A stretch of DNA of 20,354 bases from HGM11412 sp045536025 (GTDB taxonomy: Bacteria > Bacillota > Clostridia > Christensenellales > Borkfalkiaceae). Both the position numbers and the translations under genes were made by a program. Location of the stretch: positions 1-20,354 of the forward strand of contig JAZSMT010000002.1 in NCBI GenBank assembly GCA_045536025.1, given 5' to 3'. Below are positions 8,710 through 15,771 of this stretch, piece by piece (positions within the stretch are counted from its first letter, which is position 1; each line of letters begins with the position of its first letter). Below the pieces are notes generated by a model. That model did no database searches. It was not told the origin of the DNA and worked only from the letters and a program-made list of their open reading frames with translations.

Positions 8710-8865
8710 TTAAATATCCGCTTTACCAAGCAAATAATCAACGGTAACGTCAAAAATTTCTGAAAGGCGTGCAAGTTGCTCGTAATTACACTCGTAAACA
8801 CCAGCCTCAAACCTTTGGTATACAGGCTGAGCTACACCTAACATTTCGGCAACGTCCTTTTGCAT
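8710..8865 (-). pseudogene. Truncated XRE-family helix-turn-helix regulator (51-residue remnant)
   Basis: The frame reads MQKDVAEMLGVAQPVYQRFEAG and ends LSEIFDVTVDYLLGKADI. This is the second half of a Cro/cI-type DNA-binding domain: the turn and recognition helix (DVAEMLGVAQPVYQRFE) and the C-terminal helices with the usual F-x-V-T-V-D-Y-L-L-G ending. The first helix expected before it is absent as ordinary sequence. Upstream, the frame stays open through the hairpin block at 8866-8900 (residues KLSFNLSESFL) to a TAG at about 8913, without an ATG, GTG or TTG start. No ribosome binding site precedes the ATG at 8865. The 5' end therefore looks replaced by the terminator block and repeat copy A. 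A functional mini-protein is possible but less likely. It ends 10 bases before the pyr promoter. Confidence 0.65.
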
Positions 8866-8900
8866 TAAAAAACTCTCGCTTAAATTAAACGAGAGTTTTT
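8858..8900 (-). terminator. Intrinsic terminator in a duplicated 43-bp block (copy 1)
   Basis: Stem AAAAACTCTCG/CGAGAGTTTTT around an A/T loop, followed on the minus strand by a T run and AATGCAAAA. The whole block 8858-8900 matches 17232-17274 at 42 of 43 positions. It follows the hemolysin III gene and repeat copy A in the direction of transcription, so it probably ends that transcript. Confidence 0.75.
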
Positions 8901-8920
8901 GTTTAATCTGCTACAACAAC

Positions 8921-9046
8921 TTTAAGAAGTTAGAAACAAGTTGGGCTAGGCTCGCCTAGACGAGTGGTTGCAATAGACCTTTTGGGGCATTGCAGACGCA
9001 CGGCGACGGCAGAAACAACGCCCAACGAAGTTTATAACGAATTAAA
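8921..9046. repeat. Dispersed palindromic intergenic repeat, copy A (126 bp)
   Basis: Ends TTTAAGAAGTTAGAAAC and GTTTATAACGAATTAAA, which are imperfect inverted repeats of each other. Inside are GTTGGGC (8940-8946) paired with GCCCAAC (9020-9026), the hairpin CTAGGctcgCCTAG, which contains the family's conserved GGCTCGC, and GCAAT/ATTGC (8970-8974, 8989-8993) around a CCTTTTGG loop. The right end overlaps the stop codon of the hemolysin III gene. Sequence is clearly diverged from copies B and C, but the ends and the folding pattern are kept. Confidence 0.8.
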
Positions 9047-9821
9047 GGAGGTAGATATATAGATAAATCCCCACCCATTGAACAACTGCGCCTGCAAGAA
9101 CGAAAAAGTGCCAAATAAAGTGCGCAACGCTCTTTTTCATTAAAAAGGGGATAATGCCGAGGCTGTAGATAATTCCTCCGCCTAAAACAAAGAAGAAAAG
9201 CCCAAGATTGTCAGTTAGCATTTGTGGGATAAACATAAGCCCACTCCAACCGATAACAAAGTAAAGAGTAAAGTGTAGCGGTTTTAGTTTAGACGGACCA
9301 AACACGCCTATAAAAGTTACGCCCGTTGCGATTACTAACCATTGAACTATAAAAAATACAAGCCCAAAAATTCCGCCCACGTAGCAAAGAAGAATAGGTG
9401 CAAACGTTGCGCCGATAAGTAGGTATATGGACAAATAATCAAACCGCCTAAACAGCCTTTTAACAGTACTGCCGTGACGGAAGCTGTGATACAAACAACT
9501 TGCGGTAAACAAAATTATAAGCCCAAAAGAATAAACGCAAGCGCTAACGTATTCTCTACCCGTATTTGAGGCTACGAGCATTAAAATTAGCGCAACTATA
9601 GCAAAAATAGTGCCAACGCCGTGAGTAACCGCGTTGCCTATTTCCTCTAAAATCGAGCGCTTGGGTGGATTAATAACGTCGGGTTTATCTACTTGAGCGT
9701 AATACTCCGTCATACCTCTGAAGTATTCTTGACGAGCTTGACGTTTTTTTAGCTTAGCGTCCGTTTTTATTTGAGATTTATTCTTTTTATATTCGGTTTT
9801 TACTTGCTTTTTAGTTATCAC
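9042..9821 (-). CDS. Hemolysin III / PAQR family integral membrane protein
   Basis: Seven-segment membrane protein of the hemolysin III (YqfA/YplQ-like, PAQR) family; the physiological role of the bacterial members is unsettled and is not resolved here. The 259 residues carry the family's putative metal or hydrolase residues: EEIGNAVTHG at 59-68, SCLYH at 108-112, FDYLSIYLLIGATFAP at 127-142 (D128), and HFIWH at 234-238. Hydrophobic segments run from about 70 to the C-terminus. Usual length is 210-220; here about 55 extra, lysine- and arginine-rich residues precede the core. The GTG start at 9821 has only a weak AAAGG site, and an ATG at residue 37 lacks a well-placed site, so the start is uncertain. 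The stop codon lies in repeat copy A. It has its own promoter and is monocistronic. Confidence 0.88.
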   Translation of the reverse strand: MITKKQVKTEYKKNKSQIKTDAKLKKRQARQEYFRGMTEYYAQVDKPDVINPPKRSILEEIGNAVTHGVGTIFAIVALILMLVASNTGREYVSACVYSFGLIILFTASCLYHSFRHGSTVKRLFRRFDYLSIYLLIGATFAPILLCYVGGIFGLVFFIVQWLVIATGVTFIGVFGPSKLKPLHFTLYFVIGWSGLMFIPQMLTDNLGLFFFVLGGGIIYSLGIIPFLMKKSVAHFIWHFFVLAGAVVQWVGIYLYIYLL

Positions 9822-9867
9822 TTTATACGCCTTTACAATTAAGTTGCTTTAATTAACTTATATATTT

Positions 9868-9897
9868 ATTATACCATTTAAAAGATTTTAATGTCAA
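9868..9897 (-). promoter_or_regulatory. Promoter of the hemolysin III gene
   Basis: Minus-strand TTGACA (9892-9897) and TATAAT (9868-9873), both consensus, separated by 18 bases; 46 bases upstream of the GTG start. Confidence 0.88.
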
Positions 9898-9952
9898 TTA
9901 TAGATAAATTATTAAAATTACATCTGTCACTTTTACTTTTTACTATAATAAA

Positions 9953-9978
9953 AAAAGCATAGGAAAACCTATGCTTTT
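9953..9978 (-). terminator. Intrinsic terminator after ppdK and repeat copy B
   Basis: Perfect 11-bp stem AAAAGCATAGG/CCTATGCTTTT with a 4-base loop, followed on the minus strand by a T run. It lies 28 bases beyond repeat copy B. The 322-base space between ppdK and the hemolysin III gene is fully occupied by copy B, this terminator and the next promoter. Confidence 0.88.
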
Positions 9979-10006
9979 AATTATTATTTACTTTTGCAAA
10001 GCGATA

Positions 10007-10135
10007 TTTTAAGCCATTAGAAACAAGCAAGACAAGGCTCGCAAGGATTTGCCGACAGCACTAACCTGTTTTGGTTGTGATGGTCGCAAAGCCGAAGCAG
10101 AAACGCAGTATTGCGCCGTTTATAAGGGCTTAAAA
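10007..10135. repeat. Dispersed palindromic intergenic repeat, copy B (129 bp)
   Basis: Terminal inverted repeats TTTTAAGCCATTAGAAAC and GTTTATAAGGGCTTAAAA match at 16 of 18 positions when paired. The interior holds the conserved GGCTCGC and a long hairpin: TTTGC, one bulged C, GAC, then CAC-T-AACC, loop TGTTTT, GGTT-GTG, and GTC-GCAAA on the return (10048-10090). It begins 9 bases after the ppdK stop on the minus strand. Nearly the same sequence as copy C. Confidence 0.88.
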
Positions 10136-10143
10136 CTTAAAAA

Positions 10144-12768
10144 TTACTTGTTTTTAAGAGCAGCCTGAGCAGCAGCAAGCCTAGCAATAGGAACGCGGAA
10201 AGGCGAGCAAGAAACGTAGGTTAAGCCTACTTTGTGACAGAATTCGATAGTGGAAGGATCGCCACCGTGTTCACCACAAATACCAAGCTTAATCGTAGGT
10301 CTTTCTTTTCTACCTAAAGTTGCAGCCATTTCAACGAGTTTACCAACGCCGTTTACGTCTAAACGAGCGAACGGATCGCTTTCGTAAATCTTGCTTTCAT
10401 AGTAAGAGTTAAGGAACTTACCAGCATCGTCACGCGAGAAGCCGAAAGTCATTTGAGTTAAGTCGTTCGTGCCGAACGAGAAGAACTCAGCCTCTTTTGC
10501 AATTTCGTCAGCAGTGAGTGCTGCACGAGGAATTTCAATCATCGTACCTACTTTGTAGGTAAGGGGCTTACCAGCAGTTGCAATACACTTTTCAGCAGTG
10601 TCGCAAACTACTTGTTTAACGAAAGCAAGCTCTTTAACCTCGCCAACGAGAGGTATCATAATTTCAGGAACAACTTGCCATTCGGGATGACGGTCTTGCA
10701 CTGCAAGAGCAGCTTGAATAACTGCTTGAGTTTGCATTTTTGCAATTTCAGGATAAGTTACTGCAAGACGGCAACCACGGTGGCCCATCATGGGGTTAAA
10801 TTCGTGAAGAGATTCAATAACTGCTTTAACCTCTTCAACTTTCATCTTCATTTCTTTAGCAAGAGCTACGATATCTTCTCTTTCAGTGGGAACGAACTCG
10901 TGAAGCGGTGGGTCTAAGAAACGGATGGTAACGGGGTTACCTTCCATAGCCTCGTAAATTTCTTCAAAGTCGCCTTGTTGCATAGGAAGAAGTTTAGCAA
11001 GCGCTCTTTCACGTTGTTCAACGGTCTTAGAAACTATCATTTCGCGGATAGCAGCAATTCTATCGGATTCAAAGAACATATGCTCGGTACGGCAAAGGCC
11101 GATACCTTCAGCACCGTAAAGTCTTGCTTGTTTAGCATCCTTAGGCGTATCAGCGTTAGTTCTAACCTCAAGCCTACGATATTTATCAGCAAGCTCCATA
11201 ATTCTACCAAAGTAGCCCGATACGGTTGCCTCAACGGTAGGAATTGCTTCGCCGTAGATTTTACCAGTAGAGCCGTCGATAGAAATAACGTCACCTTCTT
11301 TGAATACTCTACCACCGAGATAGAAGGTCTTTTCTTCTTCGTTCATAACGATATCGCCACAACCCGATACACAGCACGTACCCATACCACGAGCAACTAC
11401 CGCTGCGTGAGAAGTCATACCGCCACGTACGGTTAAGATACCTTGAGAATAGTGCATACCCTCGATATCTTCAGGAGAGGTTTCAAGTCTAACAAGGATA
11501 ACCTTTTCGCCACGTTGAGTAACCCACTCGGTAGCGTCGTCAGCAGTGAATACTACCTTACCGCAAGCAGCGCCCGGAGATGCGGGAAGTGCTTGACCGA
11601 TGGGAACTGCAGCTTTAAGCTTTTTAGCCTCGAATTGAGGGTGTAAAAGCGCGTCAAGCTGTTTGGGATCAATCATTAAAACAGCTTCTTCTTCAGAAAT
11701 CATGCCCTCGTCGATAAGGTCGCAAGCGATTTTAAGCGCAGCTGCGGCAGTTCTCTTACCGTTACGAGTTTGAAGCATAAAGAGTTTGCCTTCTTCAATG
11801 GTAAATTCCATATCTTGCATGTCTCTATAATGCTTTTCAAGTTTTTCAACGATTGCTTTAAATTGTTTGTAAACTTCGGGTTGGGTTTGTTCAAGTTGGT
11901 CGATAGTTTGAGGAGTTCTAACACCCGCAACTACGTCCTCGCCTTGAGCGTTCATAAGGAACTCACCGTATAAGCCCTTTTCGCCGGTAGAGGGGTTACG
12001 CGAGAAAGCAACGCCCGTACCAGACGTATCGCCCATGTTACCAAATACCATTTCTTGTACGTTAACGGCAGTACCCCAATCACCGGGGATGTCGTTCATA
12101 CGGCGGTAGTAAATTGCACGAGGGTTGTCCCAAGACCTAAATACCGCTTTGATTGCACCCATAAGTTGTTCTTTGGGGTCAGAGGGGAAGTCAGTTCCAA
12201 GTTTTTTCTTGTATTCTGCCTTGAAGAGCGTTGCAAGCTCTTTAAGGTCGTCAGCATCAAGCTCGGTGTCAAGCTTAACGCCCTTTTTCTCTTTCATTTC
12301 GTCAATGAGTTCTTCGAAGTATTTTTTACCTACTTCCATAACAACGTCACTGTTCATTTGGATAAAACGACGATAGCTGTCGTATGCGAAACGGCGGTTT
12401 CCAGTCTTTTCGGCAAAGCGCTCAACCACCACGTCGTTAAGTCCGAGGTTTAAAATAGTGTCCATCATGCCGGGCATAGACGCTCTTGCACCAGAACGAA
12501 CTGATACGAGCAAGGGATTTTCCATACTGCCAAACTTTTTGCCGGTAATTTCTTCAAGTTTTTCTACGTATTCATAAATTTGCGCAGTAATTTCGTCGTT
12601 GATTTGCTTGCCGTCTTTATAATATTGAGTACAAGCTTCAGTCGTGATTGTAAAACCACGAGGAACGGGCATGCCAAGCCCCGTCATTTCAGCAAGGTTT
12701 GCACCCTTACCGCCGAGAAGATTACGCATTTTTCCGTTGCCTTCACTAAAAAGGTATGTATATTTCAT
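10144..12768 (-). CDS. ppdK: Pyruvate, phosphate dikinase
   Basis: Interconverts phosphoenolpyruvate, AMP and PPi with pyruvate, ATP and Pi; in anaerobes it often works in PPi-dependent glycolysis or in gluconeogenesis. At 874 residues it has the standard length. The N-terminal ATP-grasp part opens with GGKGANLAEM (19-28) and SVRSGARASMPGMMDT (89-103). The swivelling phosphohistidine domain has GGMTSHAAVVARGMG with H454 and the neighbouring T452 that regulatory kinases modify in some species. The PEP-binding barrel contains GICGEHGGDP with C831, the residue number known from Clostridium symbiosum. The ATG at 12768 has AAGGAG 7 bases upstream, and the gene has its own promoter. No regulatory PPDK kinase gene is adjacent. 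Confidence 0.98.
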   Translation of the reverse strand: MKYTYLFSEGNGKMRNLLGGKGANLAEMTGLGMPVPRGFTITTEACTQYYKDGKQINDEITAQIYEYVEKLEEITGKKFGSMENPLLVSVRSGARASMPGMMDTILNLGLNDVVVERFAEKTGNRRFAYDSYRRFIQMNSDVVMEVGKKYFEELIDEMKEKKGVKLDTELDADDLKELATLFKAEYKKKLGTDFPSDPKEQLMGAIKAVFRSWDNPRAIYYRRMNDIPGDWGTAVNVQEMVFGNMGDTSGTGVAFSRNPSTGEKGLYGEFLMNAQGEDVVAGVRTPQTIDQLEQTQPEVYKQFKAIVEKLEKHYRDMQDMEFTIEEGKLFMLQTRNGKRTAAAALKIACDLIDEGMISEEEAVLMIDPKQLDALLHPQFEAKKLKAAVPIGQALPASPGAACGKVVFTADDATEWVTQRGEKVILVRLETSPEDIEGMHYSQGILTVRGGMTSHAAVVARGMGTCCVSGCGDIVMNEEEKTFYLGGRVFKEGDVISIDGSTGKIYGEAIPTVEATVSGYFGRIMELADKYRRLEVRTNADTPKDAKQARLYGAEGIGLCRTEHMFFESDRIAAIREMIVSKTVEQRERALAKLLPMQQGDFEEIYEAMEGNPVTIRFLDPPLHEFVPTEREDIVALAKEMKMKVEEVKAVIESLHEFNPMMGHRGCRLAVTYPEIAKMQTQAVIQAALAVQDRHPEWQVVPEIMIPLVGEVKELAFVKQVVCDTAEKCIATAGKPLTYKVGTMIEIPRAALTADEIAKEAEFFSFGTNDLTQMTFGFSRDDAGKFLNSYYESKIYESDPFARLDVNGVGKLVEMAATLGRKERPTIKLGICGEHGGDPSTIEFCHKVGLTYVSCSPFRVPIARLAAAQAALKNK

Positions 12769-12818
12769 AAATTCTCCTTATAAAATTTATTTCTTCTATA
12801 ATTTTGTTGTCGCGTAAT

Positions 12819-12847
12819 ATTGTACACTATTTTTGTAATTTTAGCAA
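12819..12847 (-). promoter_or_regulatory. Promoter of ppdK
   Basis: Minus-strand TTGCTA (12842-12847) and TACAAT (12819-12824) with 17-base spacing, about 50 bases upstream of the ppdK start and within the 115-base gap after recO. Confidence 0.75.
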
Positions 12848-12883
12848 CCGTTTTTTCAAGTATCTAGCATATTGATAAAAATA

Positions 12884-13630
12884 TCACGCATTTTGCAAAC
12901 TACTTTTCACAAAATCAAATAGCGCTAGTGCCGATTTAAGCCTCGTTTCCGTCTTAATTTCTATATAATAAAATAGGAATTTTAATAGCTTTATTAGCGA
13001 CGCGGTGGGGATTTCAATATCGTCAATTTCTCCGCCCTCGCTTAAAACTTTAAGTGCTTTAAAGGTCTCTAAGGTAATTTCCATAGCCTCGTCAGGTCTA
13101 CAATCTATGCAGTAAAACTCGGCGTTTTTGGTAGAGAAAAACACTCTTTTATCTATATCGCCTAAGCAACCAGCGCACTCGGTTTTTTGTATCTTGTAAC
13201 CCGAAAGTTCGGATAGACTTATTAAATAAAGTGCTAAGCTTTTAAACTCTAAATTGGTGTAATTTATCTTCTTTATAGTGTTTACCGTCAATGAAAACAA
13301 GGTGCTGTCACTTTCGTTATCAACCGTTAAGCGGTTGAGAGCCTCGCCCACCACTGCCGAGGTGTAATACTTTAAAATATCCGTTCTTAAAGAGAAAAAA
13401 CTGTCTATGTACGTCGCGCCGATTACGGTATATCGCCCTTGCTTTTCGGCAAGAACGTATTCGCAAAAAGCAAAAGGCTCGGATGCAAACTTAAGTTTAG
13501 CACCCGATTTTTTTACACCTTTTATACCAGCCGTGATTTTGCCCTTTTCTAAAGAATAAAGGGTTAAAATCTTATCGCTGTCTTTATAGTCTACCGCCCT
13601 TAAAACAAGCGCGTTTACTATAATTTCCAT
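12884..13630 (-). CDS. recO: DNA repair protein RecO
   Basis: Recombination mediator that works with RecR to load RecA on SSB-coated single-stranded DNA. The 248-residue protein has the N-terminal OB-fold start (ALVLRAVDYKDSDKILTLYSLEKGKI, given here in part: VLRAVDYKDSDKIL at 9-22), a KGVKKS segment near 37-42, and a zinc-binding set C152, C155, C174, C177 in CAGC and CIDC. This matches the usual length and layout of firmicute RecO. Its ATG follows the yqzL stop after a single base, with only a weak AGAGAG ribosome binding site, so it is probably coupled to yqzL, as in Bacillus, where yqzL also precedes recO. Confidence 0.94.
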   Translation of the reverse strand: MEIIVNALVLRAVDYKDSDKILTLYSLEKGKITAGIKGVKKSGAKLKFASEPFAFCEYVLAEKQGRYTVIGATYIDSFFSLRTDILKYYTSAVVGEALNRLTVDNESDSTLFSLTVNTIKKINYTNLEFKSLALYLISLSELSGYKIQKTECAGCLGDIDKRVFFSTKNAEFYCIDCRPDEAMEITLETFKALKVLSEGGEIDDIEIPTASLIKLLKFLFYYIEIKTETRLKSALALFDFVKSSLQNA

Positions 13631-13631
13631 T

Positions 13632-13766
13632 TTACTCTCTACTGTCCTTATGGTTTTTTCTTTTTCTTTTAACGTCGTTATGCAAAAAGTAATAGCCTAT
13701 ATTGCCCGTCTTTGAAAACAAGCCCCAAGCAATTTGGTCAAGCGTTGTAAATTTTTCGTCGTCCAT
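13632..13766 (-). CDS. yqzL: YqzL family small protein
   Basis: A 44-residue ORF, MDDEKFTTLDQIAWGLFSKT and onward, ending in a lysine/arginine-rich tail. The core W-x-L-F-S-K-T-G-N-I-x-x-Y matches what I recall of the YqzL family (in Bacillus, W-x-x-F-x-x-T-G-x-x-x-x-Y). That family lies just upstream of recO, as here. A strong AAGGGGAGGT ribosome binding site lies 5 bases before the ATG. The stop is one base before the recO ATG, so the pair forms an operon. Function is unknown. Position, ribosome binding site and motif together make it a real gene despite its size. Confidence 0.85.
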   Translation of the reverse strand: MDDEKFTTLDQIAWGLFSKTGNIGYYFLHNDVKRKRKNHKDSRE

Positions 13767-13873
13767 AATTACCTCCCCTTAAAAGTTTAGGCAATTACAG
13801 AATTTTTATAAGCTTTTTGGTTTATGCAAATTTTTTAATGGTCGTTTTTTGTTTTTAAGCCAATACCAAGCAC

Positions 13874-14000
13874 TTTAAGGCGTTACAAACAAGCAAGACA
13901 AGGCTCGCAAAGATTTGCGGACAGCACTAACCTTTTTGGTTGTGATGGTCGCAAAACCGAAGCAGTAACGCAGTATTGAGCCGTTTATAACGACTTAAAA
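13874..14000. repeat. Dispersed palindromic intergenic repeat, copy C (127 bp)
   Basis: Begins TTTAAGGCGTTACAAAC and ends GTTTATAACGACTTAAAA, which pair as terminal inverted repeats. GGCTC (from 13902) can pair with GAGCC near 13978. The central hairpin CAC-T-AACC, loop TTTTT, GGTT-GTG lies at 13925-13944, extended by TTTGC/GCAAA as in copy B. It sits directly beyond the kdgK terminator and about 110 bases before yqzL. Confidence 0.88.
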
Positions 14001-14022
14001 AATGCGGGCATACGCCCGCAAT
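14001..14022 (-). terminator. Intrinsic terminator of eda-kdgK
   Basis: Perfect stem TGCGGGC/GCCCGCA (14003-14009 and 14014-14020), loop of 4, with T and A runs on both sides, starting 5 bases after the kdgK stop codon. Repeat copy C follows at once. Confidence 0.9.
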
Positions 14023-14025
14023 TTT

Positions 14026-15048
14026 TTAACGTTGAACTCTGCCAGAAGCATCGCCACCGGCAAGTTTTTTAACTTCGTCAACTGAAACGAGATTGTAATC
14101 GCCCTCGATAGAGTGCTTTAAGCAACTTGCAGCAACGGCAAATTCGATGGTTGATTGCGCGTCGTATCCCGAGATAAGCGAGTAGATTAAACCACCGCCA
14201 AAGCTATCTCCACCGCCAACGCGGTCTACGATATGAACGGCGTACTTTTTGCTAAAATATGCCTCACCACCCGTGTAAAGCATAGCCGACCAGTTATTGT
14301 CGTTAGCAGATAAGCTTTCTCTAAGCGTGATTGCAACGCCCTTGAAACCAAATTTATCGGTGAGCTTTTTAGCAACGGAGATGTAACCCTCGCGGTTGAG
14401 CTTTCCGCTGTAGATATCGGTGTTGTCAGCTTCGATACCAAAAACGTCTTTAGCGTCTTCTTCGTTAGCAATGCAGTAATCAACGTATGAGCAAAGTTCG
14501 CTCATTACCTTGCCTGCTTTTTCTTTCGACCAAAGCTTGTTTCTATAATTTAAGTCGCAAGAAACGGTAACGTTTCTCTTTTTAGCCTCTTTAAGCGCTA
14601 ATAAAGTAATTTCCGCCATACCGTCTGAAAGTGCGGGAGTAATACCTGTAAAGTGGAACCACTCTACACCCTCGAAAATCTTATTCCAGTCAAAATCAGC
14701 CTTGTCCGCCAAAGCGATAGCAGAATACGCTCTATCGTAAATAACTTTGCTGGGGCGTTGCGAAGCGCCCTTTTCGCAGTAATAAACACCAACTCTGTCG
14801 CCACCGCGAACGATAAGCGACGTGTCAACCCCGAATTTTCTAAGCGAGTTAACTGCCGATTGACCGATCTCGTGCTTGGGAAGCTTGGATACGAAAGCAA
14901 CGTCAACGCCGTAATTAGCAAGCGAAACCGCTACGTTTGCCTCGGCACCGCCGAAAGTAGCAAGGTATTTTTCCGACTGTGAAAATCTGTAATATCCCTC
15001 GGGTGCAAGCCTTAACATAAGCTCGCCAAAAGTAACAACTTTTGCCAT
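14026..15048 (-). CDS. kdgK: 2-keto-3-deoxygluconate kinase (PfkB family)
   Basis: Phosphorylates 2-keto-3-deoxygluconate to KDPG with ATP, the step before KDPG aldolase in hexuronate and pectin breakdown. The 340-residue protein has the PfkB fold: the N-terminal GELMLRL segment at 8-14, the first signature FGGAEANVAVSLANYG at 32-47, and the second signature DRVGGGDSFGGGL at 275-287 with catalytic base D281. The start FGELMLRLAPEG and the segment SCDLNYR at 163-169 are characteristic of KDG kinases rather than fructokinases or ribokinases. The ATG at 15048 uses an AAAGGAG site that overlaps the eda stop. Substrate assignment gains support from the neighbouring aldolase, but a related sugar-acid kinase cannot be excluded. 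Confidence 0.92.
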   Translation of the reverse strand: MAKVVTFGELMLRLAPEGYYRFSQSEKYLATFGGAEANVAVSLANYGVDVAFVSKLPKHEIGQSAVNSLRKFGVDTSLIVRGGDRVGVYYCEKGASQRPSKVIYDRAYSAIALADKADFDWNKIFEGVEWFHFTGITPALSDGMAEITLLALKEAKKRNVTVSCDLNYRNKLWSKEKAGKVMSELCSYVDYCIANEEDAKDVFGIEADNTDIYSGKLNREGYISVAKKLTDKFGFKGVAITLRESLSANDNNWSAMLYTGGEAYFSKKYAVHIVDRVGGGDSFGGGLIYSLISGYDAQSTIEFAVAASCLKHSIEGDYNLVSVDEVKKLAGGDASGRVQR

Positions 15049-15053
15049 ATCAA

Positions 15054-15635
15054 TTATTCTCCTTTAATAATTTGGTTTATTTTGAGGCAGTTTGCCTTAA
15101 CGTCCCCTTTCATCATCCAGCTACCGCCAACGGCGAAAATTTTGTCGCAGTCTAAAAACTCTTTTAAGTTTTCTTCACTAACGCCACCTGTTGGCAAGAA
15201 TTTAATTTGCCCAAAAGGCCCAGCGAGTGCTTTGATTGCCTTAAGCCCACCGTACACGTTTGCAGGGAAGAATTTAACTACCTTTATTCCAAGCTCTATC
15301 GCTTGCATAATTTCGGTAGGAGTAACGCACCCAGGATAGTAGGTTACGCCCTTTTCTTTACAGTAAAGAGCAACCTCTTTTGAAAGACCGGGGGATACTA
15401 TGAATTTTGCGCCTGCGTCAATAGCTTTTCTGCATTGTTCTACGTTGATAACCGTGCCTGCACCGATATACATATCGGGAAAGTTTTTAGTTGCTAAGCG
15501 AATAGCCTCTTCAGCACAAGCCGTTCTAAAGGTAATTTCGGCAACGGGCAAGTTACCGTCGCAAAGGGCTTGCATAGTGGGAAGCGTTTGCTCGATTGAG
15601 TTGATAACCACAACTGGCACTACTTTAACGTCCAT
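15054..15635 (-). CDS. eda: KDPG / 4-hydroxy-2-oxoglutarate aldolase
   Basis: Class I aldolase splitting 2-keto-3-deoxy-6-phosphogluconate into pyruvate and glyceraldehyde 3-phosphate. The chosen start gives 193 residues, slightly short of the usual 205-215. The Schiff-base lysine K121 is in VVKFFPAN, the catalytic E33 in AEITFRT, and IGAGTV (57-62) and LPTGGVSEEN complete the barrel. I chose the ATG at 15635 (MDVKVVPV), which has AAGGAG 9 bases upstream; an upstream start at 15677 would lie within the leader just after the promoter. First gene of the eda-kdgK operon, whose two products act in sequence. Confidence 0.94.
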   Translation of the reverse strand: MDVKVVPVVVINSIEQTLPTMQALCDGNLPVAEITFRTACAEEAIRLATKNFPDMYIGAGTVINVEQCRKAIDAGAKFIVSPGLSKEVALYCKEKGVTYYPGCVTPTEIMQAIELGIKVVKFFPANVYGGLKAIKALAGPFGQIKFLPTGGVSEENLKEFLDCDKIFAVGGSWMMKGDVKANCLKINQIIKGE

Positions 15636-15667
15636 TTCTAATCTCCTTGATGTTTTTTTACAAGTAT

Positions 15668-15695
15668 ATTGTATCATATTTTAAATTTTTGTAAA
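15668..15695 (-). promoter_or_regulatory. Promoter of eda-kdgK
   Basis: Minus-strand TTTACA (15690-15695) and TACAAT (15668-15673) with 16-base spacing, about 33 bases before the eda start. The divergent plus-strand gene begins 136 bases away. Its own promoter is less clear; TTGAAT and TAATAA with 17 bases between them at about 15724-15752 is a possible but unproven candidate. Confidence 0.75.
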
Positions 15696-15771
15696 GTAAC
15701 GACTTAAACATTTTAAGCTGTTTTTGAATATTATTTTTTGAAATTGTAATAATTATGATATGGAGGGAATT

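Noticed and set aside
8865..8915. Intact XRE gene extending upstream through the hairpin block
   Set aside because: The frame is open back to a TAG but contains no ATG, GTG or TTG start, and the residues from the hairpin are shared with the unrelated block at 17232-17274.
8921..14000. The repeats as integron attC recombination sites separating gene cassettes
   Set aside because: Length and palindromic form fit, but the ends have GTTA on the left and TAAC on the right, opposite in polarity to the attC pattern (RYYYAAC on the left, GTTRRRY on the right). The neighbours are housekeeping operons with their own promoters, not cassettes, and no integrase is present.
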